Assembly: GCF_027706725.1 (NCBI RefSeq)
Contig: NZ_JAQFWQ010000035.1
Coordinates: 1-61,405, forward strand
From: Nocardiopsis endophytica
GTDB lineage: Bacteria; Actinomycetota; Actinomycetes; Streptosporangiales; Streptosporangiaceae
Direction: 5' to 3'
DNA length: 61,405 bases
Part shown: in pieces, positions 50,196-58,384 of the stretch
Layout of the letters: each line of letters begins with the position of its first letter
Position numbering within the stretch: the first letter of the stretch is position 1
Program-made: the position numbers and the translations under genes
Notes under the pieces: model-generated
Seen by the model: only the letters and a program-made list of their open reading frames with translations
Database searches by the model: none
Told to the model about the DNA's origin: nothing

Positions 50196-51389
50196 CTAGT
50201 GCGCCCCCGCCCCGCCACCGCCGACCCCGGCCTGACCGGCCGCCCGCCCGGCCGGGGACGCACCCGCCCCGCCGGGCCCCTCCGGGCCCGACCCCTCCGA
50301 CAGCCTGCGCAGCACCCCGTAGGTCCGGTTCGACCGCGCCGCCTCACGCTGCGCCGACGCCGTCACATCGATATAGGACTGCGACGACGTCAGCGACGTA
50401 TGCCCCAGCAGCCGCATGATCTCGGTGACCGACGCACCGTCCTCGGCCAGCCGCGTCGCGAAGGTGTGCCGCAGCGCGTGCACCAGCGTCCCCCGCGCCA
50501 CCCGGTCGTGCACCCCCGCGTGCTTGTAGCACTGCCGCACCAGGTACTGCAGACCGCCCCGCCGCAGCCCCTCGCCCCGGTTGTCCACCAGCAGCGGATC
50601 GGCCCCCCGCACCCGCACCCCGAACCGCGCCTCCCGCGACGACAGGTACGCCTCCACCAGCGCCTCCAACGGCGGCTCGATCGGCAGCGACCGCGTCCGG
50701 CCCCCCTTGCCCACCACCCGCACCCGCCGCTCACCCGGCCGCCCGCTCACCGAGTCCACCCGCAGCCCCAGCATCTCCGCCGACCGCAGCCCCGTCAGCA
50801 GCGCCAGCGCCATCACCGCCAGATCCCGCTCGGGCCAGGGGTCCCGCGCCCGCCGGCACCCCGCCGCCAACGCCTCCAACAACCGCTCGGGGGTGTCCTC
50901 GCCCATCAACGGCTTGGGCTCGCCCTGGCGCAGCCGCGGACGCCCCACCGCCTGCATCGGATTGCCCGCCAGCACCCCCTCGGCCACCCAGAACCCGAAG
51001 AACCCGTTCCACGTCGACCAGGCCCGCAGCACACTCGAAGGCGCCCGCTCGGCCGCGAAGTCCGCGAACGCCCTGCGCATCACCTGCGCGTCCAGCTCGG
51101 CCAGACCCGCCGACCCCGGCCCACGGCCCAGCGCCCGCGCCGCGCACTCCAGCACCCCGCGCAGGTCCCGCCGGTAGGCCGCCACCGTGTGCGGCGACGG
51201 CTTGGCCGCCATCCGCGCCACCAGGTAGTCCTCCACCGCATCGACCGCCCGGCGCCCCGACGCGCCCCCGGCGCCGTCCCCCTCCTGCTCCTGCACGGCC
51301 GCCCCGCCGCCGGGGGAGGGGACGGGGCCCGACCCCGGGCCCGCCCCGGCCGCCCGCACAGGGACTCCATCGAACTCCGCAGTGCTCAT
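50196..51389 (-). CDS. Tyrosine recombinase, XerC/XerD-like
   Basis: This 397-residue recombinase has an N-terminal SAM-like domain (KPSPHTVAAYRRDLRGVLEC) and a catalytic domain with Arg in LLTGLRSAEMLGL, Lys in VVGKGGRTRSLPI, His-x-x-Arg in VHALRHTFATRL, His in RLLGHTSL and nucleophile Tyr in SQSYIDVT. It is longer than XerC (~300) because of a Gly/Pro-rich N-terminal tail and a C-terminal tail, both disordered. The genome probably also has the true XerC/D elsewhere. ATG at 51389 or 51401. It is followed by xthA after 11 bases. Confidence 0.87.
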   Translation of the reverse strand: MSTAEFDGVPVRAAGAGPGSGPVPSPGGGAAVQEQEGDGAGGASGRRAVDAVEDYLVARMAAKPSPHTVAAYRRDLRGVLECAARALGRGPGSAGLAELDAQVMRRAFADFAAERAPSSVLRAWSTWNGFFGFWVAEGVLAGNPMQAVGRPRLRQGEPKPLMGEDTPERLLEALAAGCRRARDPWPERDLAVMALALLTGLRSAEMLGLRVDSVSGRPGERRVRVVGKGGRTRSLPIEPPLEALVEAYLSSREARFGVRVRGADPLLVDNRGEGLRRGGLQYLVRQCYKHAGVHDRVARGTLVHALRHTFATRLAEDGASVTEIMRLLGHTSLTSSQSYIDVTASAQREAARSNRTYGVLRRLSEGSGPEGPGGAGASPAGRAAGQAGVGGGGAGAH

Positions 51390-51600
51390 GCCCCCAACCA
51401 TCCCCGATCCCGCCCCCTTGCCACCACACCGGCCCCGGGCGTTTTCGAACACCCCGCCCGCCGCTGTTCGACCGCGCGGGCACGGCCCCGGACCGGGGCA
51501 GGGGAGCGGCCGCCCCGCGGGAACAGAGAGAAGGGGGCGCAGGCGCCCCGCGCCCCGCCCCCGAAACACCGCCCGGCCCGCACCGCCGGGCCCACACACC

Positions 51601-53028
51601 TCACGGAATGCGCTTGGCCGCCCACATCGACACCGCGTGCAGCGGCCACTCCAGCGGGCCCCGCCGCACCAGCAGCCGCCACACCGTCGCGAACACCAGC
51701 GCCCCCAGCAGCACCGTCAGGTCCAGCCGGTCCGAGACGAACCCCAGCGGCGTCCCGTCCACCAGCCCCGACTCGGCCAGCCAGATCACCAGCACATGCC
51801 CCACATAGGTGGTCAGCGCCAGCGCCCCCACCGCCGCCAGCGGGTACACCGCCCACCGCAGGTAGGGCGCCACGATCAGGCACAGCCCCAGCACCGCGAT
51901 CGCGATTCCCCCGGCACCGAAAACCTCGAACGGCGTCCCGCTGTGCCCCGAGGGCACCAGCAGCCACGCCCAGTCGTTCACCGGCACCGTCCCCGGGAAC
52001 CCCTCCCGCAGCGCCTCGGCCACGCTGGAGGCCCCGCCGTAGCGCTCCATCACCCCCGCGTCGAAGGACGCCTCCAGCCGCGCGCGCCCGCCCAGCGCCA
52101 GCGCCGCCCACGAGGCCGTGTAGGCCGCCGCCGCCAGGCCCGCGCCCACGCCCACCAGCGACCACTGCACCGCCCGGCGGCGCAGCCGCAGCCGCCCGAT
52201 CGCCATCCCGGCGAACACGAACGGCATCCAGGTGATGGCCGGGTAGGCGCCGGTGAGCAGGAAGTTCACCACCCCGTCGTCGGCCAGCGCCACCAGCGGG
52301 TCATAGGAGTTCACCGCCGCCACCGGGCCCCGCAGCGGCCCTCCCTCGGCCATCAGCCCCCGGACGTAGAACGAGGCCACCGGGCCCAGCACGCCCAGCA
52401 CCGCCGCCGTCCCGGCCACGATCTTCCACCGCTCGCTCATCAGCGGAGCCGCCAGCACGAAGAACACCGCGTAGTAGGCCAGGATCACCGACACCGGGGT
52501 GCCCGTCATCGTCAGCAGGGTGCCCACCGGCAGCATGATCAGCCCGCGGATGACCACCCGCCACAGCGCCACCCCCATGTCGTGGCCGGACCTGGGGGAG
52601 GACCCGCCCGACAGCAGCGCGATCGACACCCCGGCCAGCAGGGCGAACAGCGCGGCCGAGCGGCCCGAGACCAGCCCGTACAGGGCGTTGCTGCCGTCGG
52701 CCAGCGTCCACCCCAGCCCCACGTGCACCACGAACATGCCCAGCACGGCCAGGCCGCGGGCCACGTCGATGCCCACCAGGCGGTCGGCCGCCCTCTTCGC
52801 GGCGCCCGGGCCCGCGCCCTCGGGGCGGTCCCCGGGGACCTGGCCGGCGGAGCGCTCGCCGCGGGCGGGGGAGCGGGGCCCATCCGCCCGCGCGGAGGAC
52901 GCGGAGGGGCCGCCGGGCGCGGCCGGGGCCGTCCCGGCGGCCGCGGGGGCCCCGGGGGCGCTGTCGGTGGGGTCGGCGGTGGTCTCGGCCGCACCGTCGC
53001 GAGGGGAGGGGCTGATGCTGTTCGACAC
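51601..53028 (-). CDS. Membrane protein of the DUF1624/DUF418-type acyltransferase-like superfamily
   Basis: This 475-residue protein has a disordered N terminus of ~80 residues and about 10 membrane segments. RLVGIDVARGLAVLGMFVVH opens the heparan-alpha-glucosaminide N-acetyltransferase-like fold (DUF1624), and VPSGHSGTPFEVFGAGGIA is the DUF418-like motif near the C terminus. It may move acyl groups to an extracytoplasmic sugar. A paralogue at 55977-57182 shares both motifs. GTG at 53028 has GAAGGGT just before it. It is followed by the recombinase gene in the same direction after 210 bases. Confidence 0.8.
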   Translation of the reverse strand: MSNSISPSPRDGAAETTADPTDSAPGAPAAAGTAPAAPGGPSASSARADGPRSPARGERSAGQVPGDRPEGAGPGAAKRAADRLVGIDVARGLAVLGMFVVHVGLGWTLADGSNALYGLVSGRSAALFALLAGVSIALLSGGSSPRSGHDMGVALWRVVIRGLIMLPVGTLLTMTGTPVSVILAYYAVFFVLAAPLMSERWKIVAGTAAVLGVLGPVASFYVRGLMAEGGPLRGPVAAVNSYDPLVALADDGVVNFLLTGAYPAITWMPFVFAGMAIGRLRLRRRAVQWSLVGVGAGLAAAAYTASWAALALGGRARLEASFDAGVMERYGGASSVAEALREGFPGTVPVNDWAWLLVPSGHSGTPFEVFGAGGIAIAVLGLCLIVAPYLRWAVYPLAAVGALALTTYVGHVLVIWLAESGLVDGTPLGFVSDRLDLTVLLGALVFATVWRLLVRRGPLEWPLHAVSMWAAKRIP

Positions 53029-53217
53029 CCTTCGAGCATCGCGCGCCCGGGGGCGGATTGCAGGGGGATGGGCGAGTTGTGACCGGTTGTGGCCGGGAGA
53101 CGCCGCAGCGGCGCCGCGAGGACAACGCGGGGGCGGGGCGGGGCGTCCTATCGCTGGCGGTGCCCGCGGAGGCGGGGGCAGCATGCCCGCTATGCGGCGT
53201 AGGTCAAGAATGCCCCA

Positions 53218-53249
53218 GTTTCATGCATAACGCACTTTATGCATGAAAC
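53218..53249. promoter_or_regulatory. Long perfect inverted repeat, AT-rich
   Basis: GTTTCATGCATAA (53218-53230) and its exact complement TTATGCATGAAAC (53237-53249) flank six bases. A perfect 13-base-pair AT-rich arm is striking in this DNA and suggests an operator or a recombination site. No gene starts directly beside it; the nearest is the DUF1624 gene 190 bases to the left. Confidence 0.6.
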
Positions 53250-53913
53250 ACCGATCCCTCCCCGGCGGCACGGAACCGGGGCACCGGAGGCGCTTCCAGG
53301 CCTTGGCGACCCGTTCACCCGCCCGGACGCCACCCCGAAAACGCTCTTCCGCGCCCCGTGGGGTGTTCGCCCGCCCCTGGAGCCCGCAGGGCCGGACGGG
53401 GACGGCGGCCGGGGAGTGCGCAGGAGGCGGAACACCCTGCGCGCAATCGCTTTGACCTGCAAAAACACCGTTCCGCCACGGACTCCGGAGCGGCGACGGT
53501 ACCGATCCGGCGGCACTCGGCCGCCCCAGGACGCCGCTGAGTGCGAGGTCGGGCCGCCGAACGAGGCACCTCGGAGGCCGAACCCTCGGAGCGGCATCGC
53601 CGCGGCTCATCGTCGCCCGAGTCGGCCCGGACCGATGGCGGCCGCACCGGGTTCCGACCACAGCGGCTCCAGGCGGGACCCGTCCAGGCCCTGGAGCCCT
53701 CAGCAGACACCATCCGCACGATCCGCAAGATCCACCCGAGGCCCGGCCGGCGCACGGCACATCCTCAGCCGCCCTGTACACCCGGCTCCGGACGCGGCCG
53801 GGCCCGGCCGCGCCGCACCAGAAGGCGGCGCGCACGGGCCGACGGCACACACCGCGGAACGCCCCGGGAACCCCTCTCGGGACCCGCCCCCCAAAACGCC
53901 GATAATCAGCATT

Positions 53914-54123
53914 ATGTCAAGTAGAGTTCTGAAGGCCCCTCCCCGCACCGATCCCCGCACCGATGATGTCGCGGCCCCAGTCAGCGACGGGCGGTCGGAC
54001 GGAACCACACCACTCCTGCCCCGCCCCAGACCGACGAACGCCCTGCCCTCGCTGCTCACCCGCGACGGCGACACGACCGACGGACACCGAATCGACCGCC
54101 CTGGCGCCCTGTCCACCGGATAA
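53914..54123 (+). CDS. Possible small leaderless ORF
   Basis: This is a 69-residue ORF beginning MSSRVLKAPPRTDPRTDDVA. Its ATG is exactly 7 bases after GATAAT (53901-53906), matching the leaderless pattern of other genes here. The sequence is Arg/Asp/Pro-rich, without Cys, signal peptide or known motif, and the same frame is open far upstream by composition, so it may be chance. Confidence 0.25.
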   Translation: MSSRVLKAPPRTDPRTDDVAAPVSDGRSDGTTPLLPRPRPTNALPSLLTRDGDTTDGHRIDRPGALSTG

Positions 54124-54280
54124 GCCGGCGCCCTGTCGGTCCGCGCCCCGTCCGACCCTCCACCGGACATTTCTCGCAGCCCACCGGCTCGCCCTCCTCC
54201 CTCCAGCGCCCCGACGCCCCCGCGCTGATGCGCGAGGCCGCCGCCAGCCTGTGGATGCACGGGCCCGACTGGGACGACAT

Positions 54281-55009
54281 CTACGCCTCCAGCACGAAGA
54301 ACAGGAATCCGATCCGGGCCACCAGGCCGTGGGCGTCGTCGGGGAACAGTTCGCGGGCGGCCGGGTCGGGCGGCGGCTCGCCGATCGCGGCGATGGAGAA
54401 GCCGGCGGCGGTGAAGGCGTCGGTCATCGCGTGCAGCGGCCTGCGCCAGAACCTCATCGGTACGGTTCGACCGCCCAGCGTGAACTCGTCGTCGTAGCTG
54501 GTCGTCGCCGAGTATTCGGGCCGTGGCTCTTGGAGCATGTAGTCCACGAACGGGTGGTGCACCGAGGCGATCAGTCGGCCGCCGGACCTGAGCACGCGCC
54601 GCATCTCGGCCAGCGTCGGCCCCCAGTCCCGCAGGTAGTGCAGCACCAGGGACGCGACGATGTCGTCGAACGCCCCGTCGGTGAACGGGAGCGGGTCGGT
54701 CAGGTCGGCCTGGCGCAGGTCCGCGTCGCCGCCCAGGCGCCGCCGGGCCAGGGCCAGCATCGCGGCGCTGGCGTCGATGCCGGTGACGTCGGCGCCGCGG
54801 TCGCGCAGGGCGGCGGCCAGGGGGCCCGCGCCGCAGCCGGCGTCCAGGATCCGGCGTCCGGCCACGTCCCCGACGAGCGTGAGCATCGCGGGCCGTTCAT
54901 AGCGGGCGTTCATCAGGTTGCTATCGTTCTCGGCCGCGTAGGCCTCGGCGAAGGCGTCGTAGTCGTTCGCCCGGGCCGGGGGTTCGGGGGTGTCGGTTCG
55001 GCGTTCCAT
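54281..55009 (-). CDS. Class I SAM-dependent methyltransferase
   Basis: This is a 242-residue Methyltransf_11/25 protein. The SAM site is ILDAGCGAGPLAAALRDRGA (~residues 54-73), then TGIDASAAMLALARRRL, and motif IV FDDIVASLVLHYLRDW. SGGRLIASVHHPFVDYML and the aromatic C-terminal half with RFWRRPLHAMTDAFTAAGF resemble small-molecule methyltransferases. The substrate is unknown. ATG at 55009 follows TAGGCT by 6 bases, so it is leaderless. It is monocistronic. Confidence 0.87.
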   Translation of the reverse strand: MERRTDTPEPPARANDYDAFAEAYAAENDSNLMNARYERPAMLTLVGDVAGRRILDAGCGAGPLAAALRDRGADVTGIDASAAMLALARRRLGGDADLRQADLTDPLPFTDGAFDDIVASLVLHYLRDWGPTLAEMRRVLRSGGRLIASVHHPFVDYMLQEPRPEYSATTSYDDEFTLGGRTVPMRFWRRPLHAMTDAFTAAGFSIAAIGEPPPDPAARELFPDDAHGLVARIGFLFFVLEA

Positions 55010-55164
55010 CGCCCGAGCCTAAAAGGCCGGGCAGTCAGGCGTGCGGACCACGGTGGGCCCGGCTCGGCGGCGCTGTCGTCGGTCGCGGCGCCCTGGCGTC
55101 GTTCTCAGGGGGCGCCGCTACGAGCGCACTTTCAGCGGCGGGTGCGAACCGGGCCTCCCCCGGC

Positions 55165-55500
55165 TCAGTCGACGATCCGGTGGTGGCGGGCGGCCTGTCC
55201 TGTGGCCTCTCCGAGCTGCCGGGCCATCTCGGACACGATCGACTCGGCCGTCCCGGGCTCCGCGGCGCCCTCGATGTGCACGGACCAGACTCCGGCGAGC
55301 TCCCAGGACGCCGAGACGACAGCGCCGCCCGTGCGGAACACGTGGTCGCCCTCCGCACCGTCCCCGTCCTCGTGCTCATTCTCGCCCGGCTCGACCACCG
55401 TACACTCCCGCGAACGGGGCTGGAGGACGGCTTCGAAGTCCCTTCGGTGCACGACCGGCCAGTCGGAGCCGTCGGCCGTGGTGATCATGTATCCGGGCAT
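55165..55500 (-). CDS. Uncharacterised small acidic protein
   Basis: This 111-residue protein begins PGYMITTADGSDWPVVHRRD and ends SEMARQLGEATGQAARHHRI. A central acidic loop ENEHEDGDGAEGD separates a small N-terminal beta region from VVSASWELAGVWSVHIEG and a final helix. I do not recognise the family. ATG at 55500 follows GAGGAT by 6 bases. Downstream (lower coordinates) the methyltransferase gene follows after 155 bases in the same direction. Confidence 0.55.
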   Translation of the reverse strand: MPGYMITTADGSDWPVVHRRDFEAVLQPRSRECTVVEPGENEHEDGDGAEGDHVFRTGGAVVSASWELAGVWSVHIEGAAEPGTAESIVSEMARQLGEATGQAARHHRIVD

Positions 55501-55976
55501 GACGGCATCCTCGCAGCGCTGCGACACCCCGTGCACACGGCTGGGAAGGCGGCGGCACCGGTGGAGGCCGGCACCATGTGGGCCCGCCCCTCGGATGCGG
55601 GGCCGTGCCGAGGAGGGCCGGCGGTCGGCAGCACGACCCCGCCGTACCGGTGCCAGGCCGGCGACGGGCGGGCTCCTGGAACGAATCCGCAGGTCATCGG
55701 CGGGGTGATTCCCCTCACTCCTCCCCTGCCGGGTGCGGGTCGCCGCACAGCGGGAACCGCGCCGTGGCGCCGCGTCAGGCCGCCGCTCCCCCTCGGCCCC
55801 GCCCTGTTCGACGCCTTCCGCTCCCCCGGGGGCGCCACCTACCCTTGGCGGCGGCATGACGTGCCCTTTGCCGTTCCCGTGCCGCTTCGTCCCGCACCCC
55901 ACGGCCCCTCTGCCCCGCCGGCAGCCCCGCTCGCACACCCCGGCCCTGCCCCCGCACGGCCAGGAAGGCCCCGCGC
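55501..55976. other. Intergenic region with 5' leader of the next gene
   Basis: No gene is supported. TACCCT at 55840-55845 could be the -10 of the plus-strand acyltransferase-like gene, giving a leader of about 125 bases. Confidence 0.35.
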
Positions 55977-57182
55977 TTGACCACCGCCGTCACCTCCCCC
56001 TCGCCTGCCCCGGCCGCGCCCTCCCCCGCGTCCGCGCGCCGCGCCCCCGCCAGGCTCGGCGGGCTCGACCTGGCACGGGCCCTGGCCGTGCTGGCGATGT
56101 TCACCGTGCACCTGGGCGCGCCCTTCACCCCCGAGCCGCTCGAAGAGGCCGTGCGCACCGCCTCCCACGGCCGCTCCTCGGCCCTGTTCGCGCTGCTGGC
56201 CGGGGTCGCGCTGGCGATGATGAGCGGCCGCGCGCAGATCCCCTCGGGCGCCCCGCTGGCGGCGGCCCGGGGCCGCATCGCCGTCCGCGCCGGGTGCCTG
56301 GCCGCCATCGGCCTGGTCCTGATCCGGCTGGACACCCCGGTGGCGATCATCATCGCCCACTACGGCGGGTTCCTGCTGCTGGCGCTGCCCTTCCTCGGCA
56401 CCGCCCCGCGCCGCCTGTTCGTCGTGGCCGCGGCGGGGGCGCTGGCCGGGCCGCAGGTGTCCTACCTGGCCCGTTCGGGGCTGGAGGGGCTCGCCCCCGG
56501 GGGGTGGGCCCACACCGCGCTGGTCTCCACCGGCGCCGCCCCCTTCCTGCTGACGGGCATGTTCCCGGCGGTGTCGTTCCTGCCCTACGTGCTCGCCGGG
56601 ATGGCGCTGGGCCGCCTGGACCTGGCCGACGGGCGGGTGCGGGCGCGCATGGCCGCCTGGGGCGCCGTGCTGGCGGCCGCGGGGTACGGCGGGTCCCGGC
56701 TCGCGCTGTGGGCGCTGGCCTCCCCGGGCGAGGCGGCGCGGGTGGGGGCGCACACCTACTTCCACGGCGCGGTGCCGCTGGAGGGCCCCGCCTGGCTGCT
56801 GACGGGCGTCCCGCACAGCGGGACCACCTTCGAGGTGGCCGGGTCGGCCGGGGTGGGCATGGCCGTGGTGGCGGCGTGCCTGTGGGCGGCCGACCGGGCG
56901 CCGGGGCTCACGGCGGCGCCGGCGGCCGTGGGGGCGATGTCGCTGACGGTGTACGTGGCGCACGTGCTGGGCATCTGGGGTGTGCGCGCGGCCGGGTGGG
57001 GCCAGGCGCCGCTGCTGGCCGAGGCGTTCGCCGTCGCGGCGGTGGCCGGGGCCTGGGCGTGGCGGCGCCGGTTCGGCAAGGGGCCGCTGGAGCGGCTGGT
57101 GGCAGCGGCCGCCCGGCGCTGGGGCGGTGCGGCGGGGCGGGTCCTGCCCGCGGGGCGCGGCCCAGGGCACCGGGCCGGTTGA
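55977..57182 (+). CDS. Membrane protein, DUF1624/DUF418-type acyltransferase-like
   Basis: This 401-residue protein has about 10 membrane segments. RLGGLDLARALAVLAMFTVH near residue 26 and GVPHSGTTFEVAGSAGVGM near residue 280 are the same two conserved motifs as in the protein at 51601-53028, from which it otherwise differs. SHGRSSALFALLAGVALAMM is the family's third helix. It possibly transfers acyl groups across the membrane. The start is the rare TTG at 55977 with GGAAGG upstream; no other start fits. The arginase-like gene follows after 83 bases but has its own leaderless promoter. Confidence 0.8.
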   Translation: MTTAVTSPSPAPAAPSPASARRAPARLGGLDLARALAVLAMFTVHLGAPFTPEPLEEAVRTASHGRSSALFALLAGVALAMMSGRAQIPSGAPLAAARGRIAVRAGCLAAIGLVLIRLDTPVAIIIAHYGGFLLLALPFLGTAPRRLFVVAAAGALAGPQVSYLARSGLEGLAPGGWAHTALVSTGAAPFLLTGMFPAVSFLPYVLAGMALGRLDLADGRVRARMAAWGAVLAAAGYGGSRLALWALASPGEAARVGAHTYFHGAVPLEGPAWLLTGVPHSGTTFEVAGSAGVGMAVVAACLWAADRAPGLTAAPAAVGAMSLTVYVAHVLGIWGVRAAGWGQAPLLAEAFAVAAVAGAWAWRRRFGKGPLERLVAAAARRWGGAAGRVLPAGRGPGHRAG

Positions 57183-57265
57183 CGGCGGCGGCTGGCCGCT
57201 GCCGGTCTCGGGCCGATCGCGGCGGATCCGGTGCGGGCGCGGGCCCGCGGCCCTAGGGTGGGTCC

Positions 57266-58096
57266 ATGGTCTGGCAGCGCGACGTCGATCTGGTGGTGCC
57301 GCTGTGGCAGGGCGGCGATGACGTGCGGGTGGCGCCGGGTTCGGCGGCACTGGCGCGCCAGGTGCCCTCGGGCGGCAGCCGGCTGCACATCTCGGTGACC
57401 GACGGCCCCCGGCAGGTGGTCGGCGGTGTGCTGAACCTGGAGACGGTGGCCCAGACGCAGCGCCGGATCCGGGACCGGCTGGCCAGGCGGGACCCGGCGC
57501 GGACGCTGACGCTGGGCGGCGACTGCGCCTCGGACCTGGCGGCGGTGCAGCACCTGGCGGCGCGCCATCCGGGGATGTCGTGCTACTGGGTGGACGCGCA
57601 CCCGGACCTGAACACCCCGGAGTCCTCGCCGTCGGGGCGGGCGCACGGGATGGTGCTGCGGGCGCTGCTGGGCGAGGGGCACGGGCTGCTGACCGGCGGC
57701 GGTGCGGCGCTGGCGGCGCGGGACGTGACGCTGGTGGGGACGCGGTCGTTCGACCCGGCCGAGGCCGAGTTCGTGCGGGCGCGGGGCCTGGCGGTGGCCG
57801 GTCCCGAGGAGGTGGCGGCCGACCCGGAGGGGGTGGCCTTCCGGCGCACGGCCGGGAGCCCGGCGTATGTGCACCTGGACGTGGACGTGTGCGATCCGGC
57901 GGAGGTGCCCGCGGTGGCGGTGCCCGAGCCGGGCGGGCCGCAGGTGGAGGCGGTGGCGCGGGTGCTGGCGGCGGTGGCGCGGCACCACACGGTGGTGGGC
58001 ATCGGGGTGTGCGAGTACGCCCCGGTGATCGAGCACGACCCCAAGCGGTTGAACGTGCTGCTGTCGGCGCTGGGGTTGTGCGATCCGGCGGTGTAG
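57266..58096 (+). CDS. Arginase/agmatinase-family protein
   Basis: This is a 276-residue ureohydrolase-fold protein. Metal-binding motifs are TLGGDCASDL (the usual GGDHS His ligand is Cys), WVDAHPDLN (DAHxD intact) and HLDVDVCDPAEVPAV (DxDxxDP intact). The substrate-guiding Glu is in VCEYAPVIE. Substitution of the first Mn ligand suggests a substrate or metal use different from arginase; other actinobacterial family members share it. The ATG is 6 bases after TAGGGT (57254-57259), so it is leaderless. Confidence 0.85.
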   Translation: MVWQRDVDLVVPLWQGGDDVRVAPGSAALARQVPSGGSRLHISVTDGPRQVVGGVLNLETVAQTQRRIRDRLARRDPARTLTLGGDCASDLAAVQHLAARHPGMSCYWVDAHPDLNTPESSPSGRAHGMVLRALLGEGHGLLTGGGAALAARDVTLVGTRSFDPAEAEFVRARGLAVAGPEEVAADPEGVAFRRTAGSPAYVHLDVDVCDPAEVPAVAVPEPGGPQVEAVARVLAAVARHHTVVGIGVCEYAPVIEHDPKRLNVLLSALGLCDPAV

Positions 58097-58384
58097 AGCG
58101 CGCCCGGGGTCCGGGGCGCGGGTGGGCCCCTTCGCGGGCGTCGGCGTCGGCTGACGGTGTCGGCTGAGGCGGCTGTGCTGGGGCGGCGGAGCCCTGCGTG
58201 GCGGGCCGGGCCGACGCGGGCGGTCGCACGCTCGCAATAACGCTCGCGGACGTCCCTCGGATGCAGACTCACCGAGCGGGAGGACACGAGGGCTCACCGG
58301 CGGCGCGCGCCGCCAGCGCCCCACCCCGCGCACCGGCCCCGGGCCGCTCCTGCGCGGCCTGTCCCCCGCCGCCGCTGCGGCCAC
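58097..58384. other. Intergenic region
   Basis: The region lies between convergent genes and holds no gene. Short repeats of GTCGGCTGA-type sequence occur near 58140-58170. No convincing terminator is seen. Confidence 0.35.

Larger units (their letters stand above)
53029..54280. other. 1.25-kb stretch with little coding signal
   Basis: No recognisable protein is encoded here on either strand. Open frames are Arg/Pro-rich and mirror each other. Features are a 13-base perfect inverted repeat (53218-53249), a T-rich block near 53450 and an AT-rich patch with GATAAT at 53901. It may be degenerate coding DNA, a regulatory region or an RNA locus. Confidence 0.45.

Noticed and set aside
39319-51389. 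Integrative element bounded by the two tyrosine recombinases
   Set aside because: No tRNA, att duplication, relaxase, replication or phage structural gene lies between them, and the content is ordinary chromosomal genes.
53239-53913. Upstream part of a 294-residue plus-strand frame
   Set aside because: Arg/Pro-rich with no start signal and a matching shadow frame on the minus strand; only a possible 69-residue tail is listed, with low confidence.
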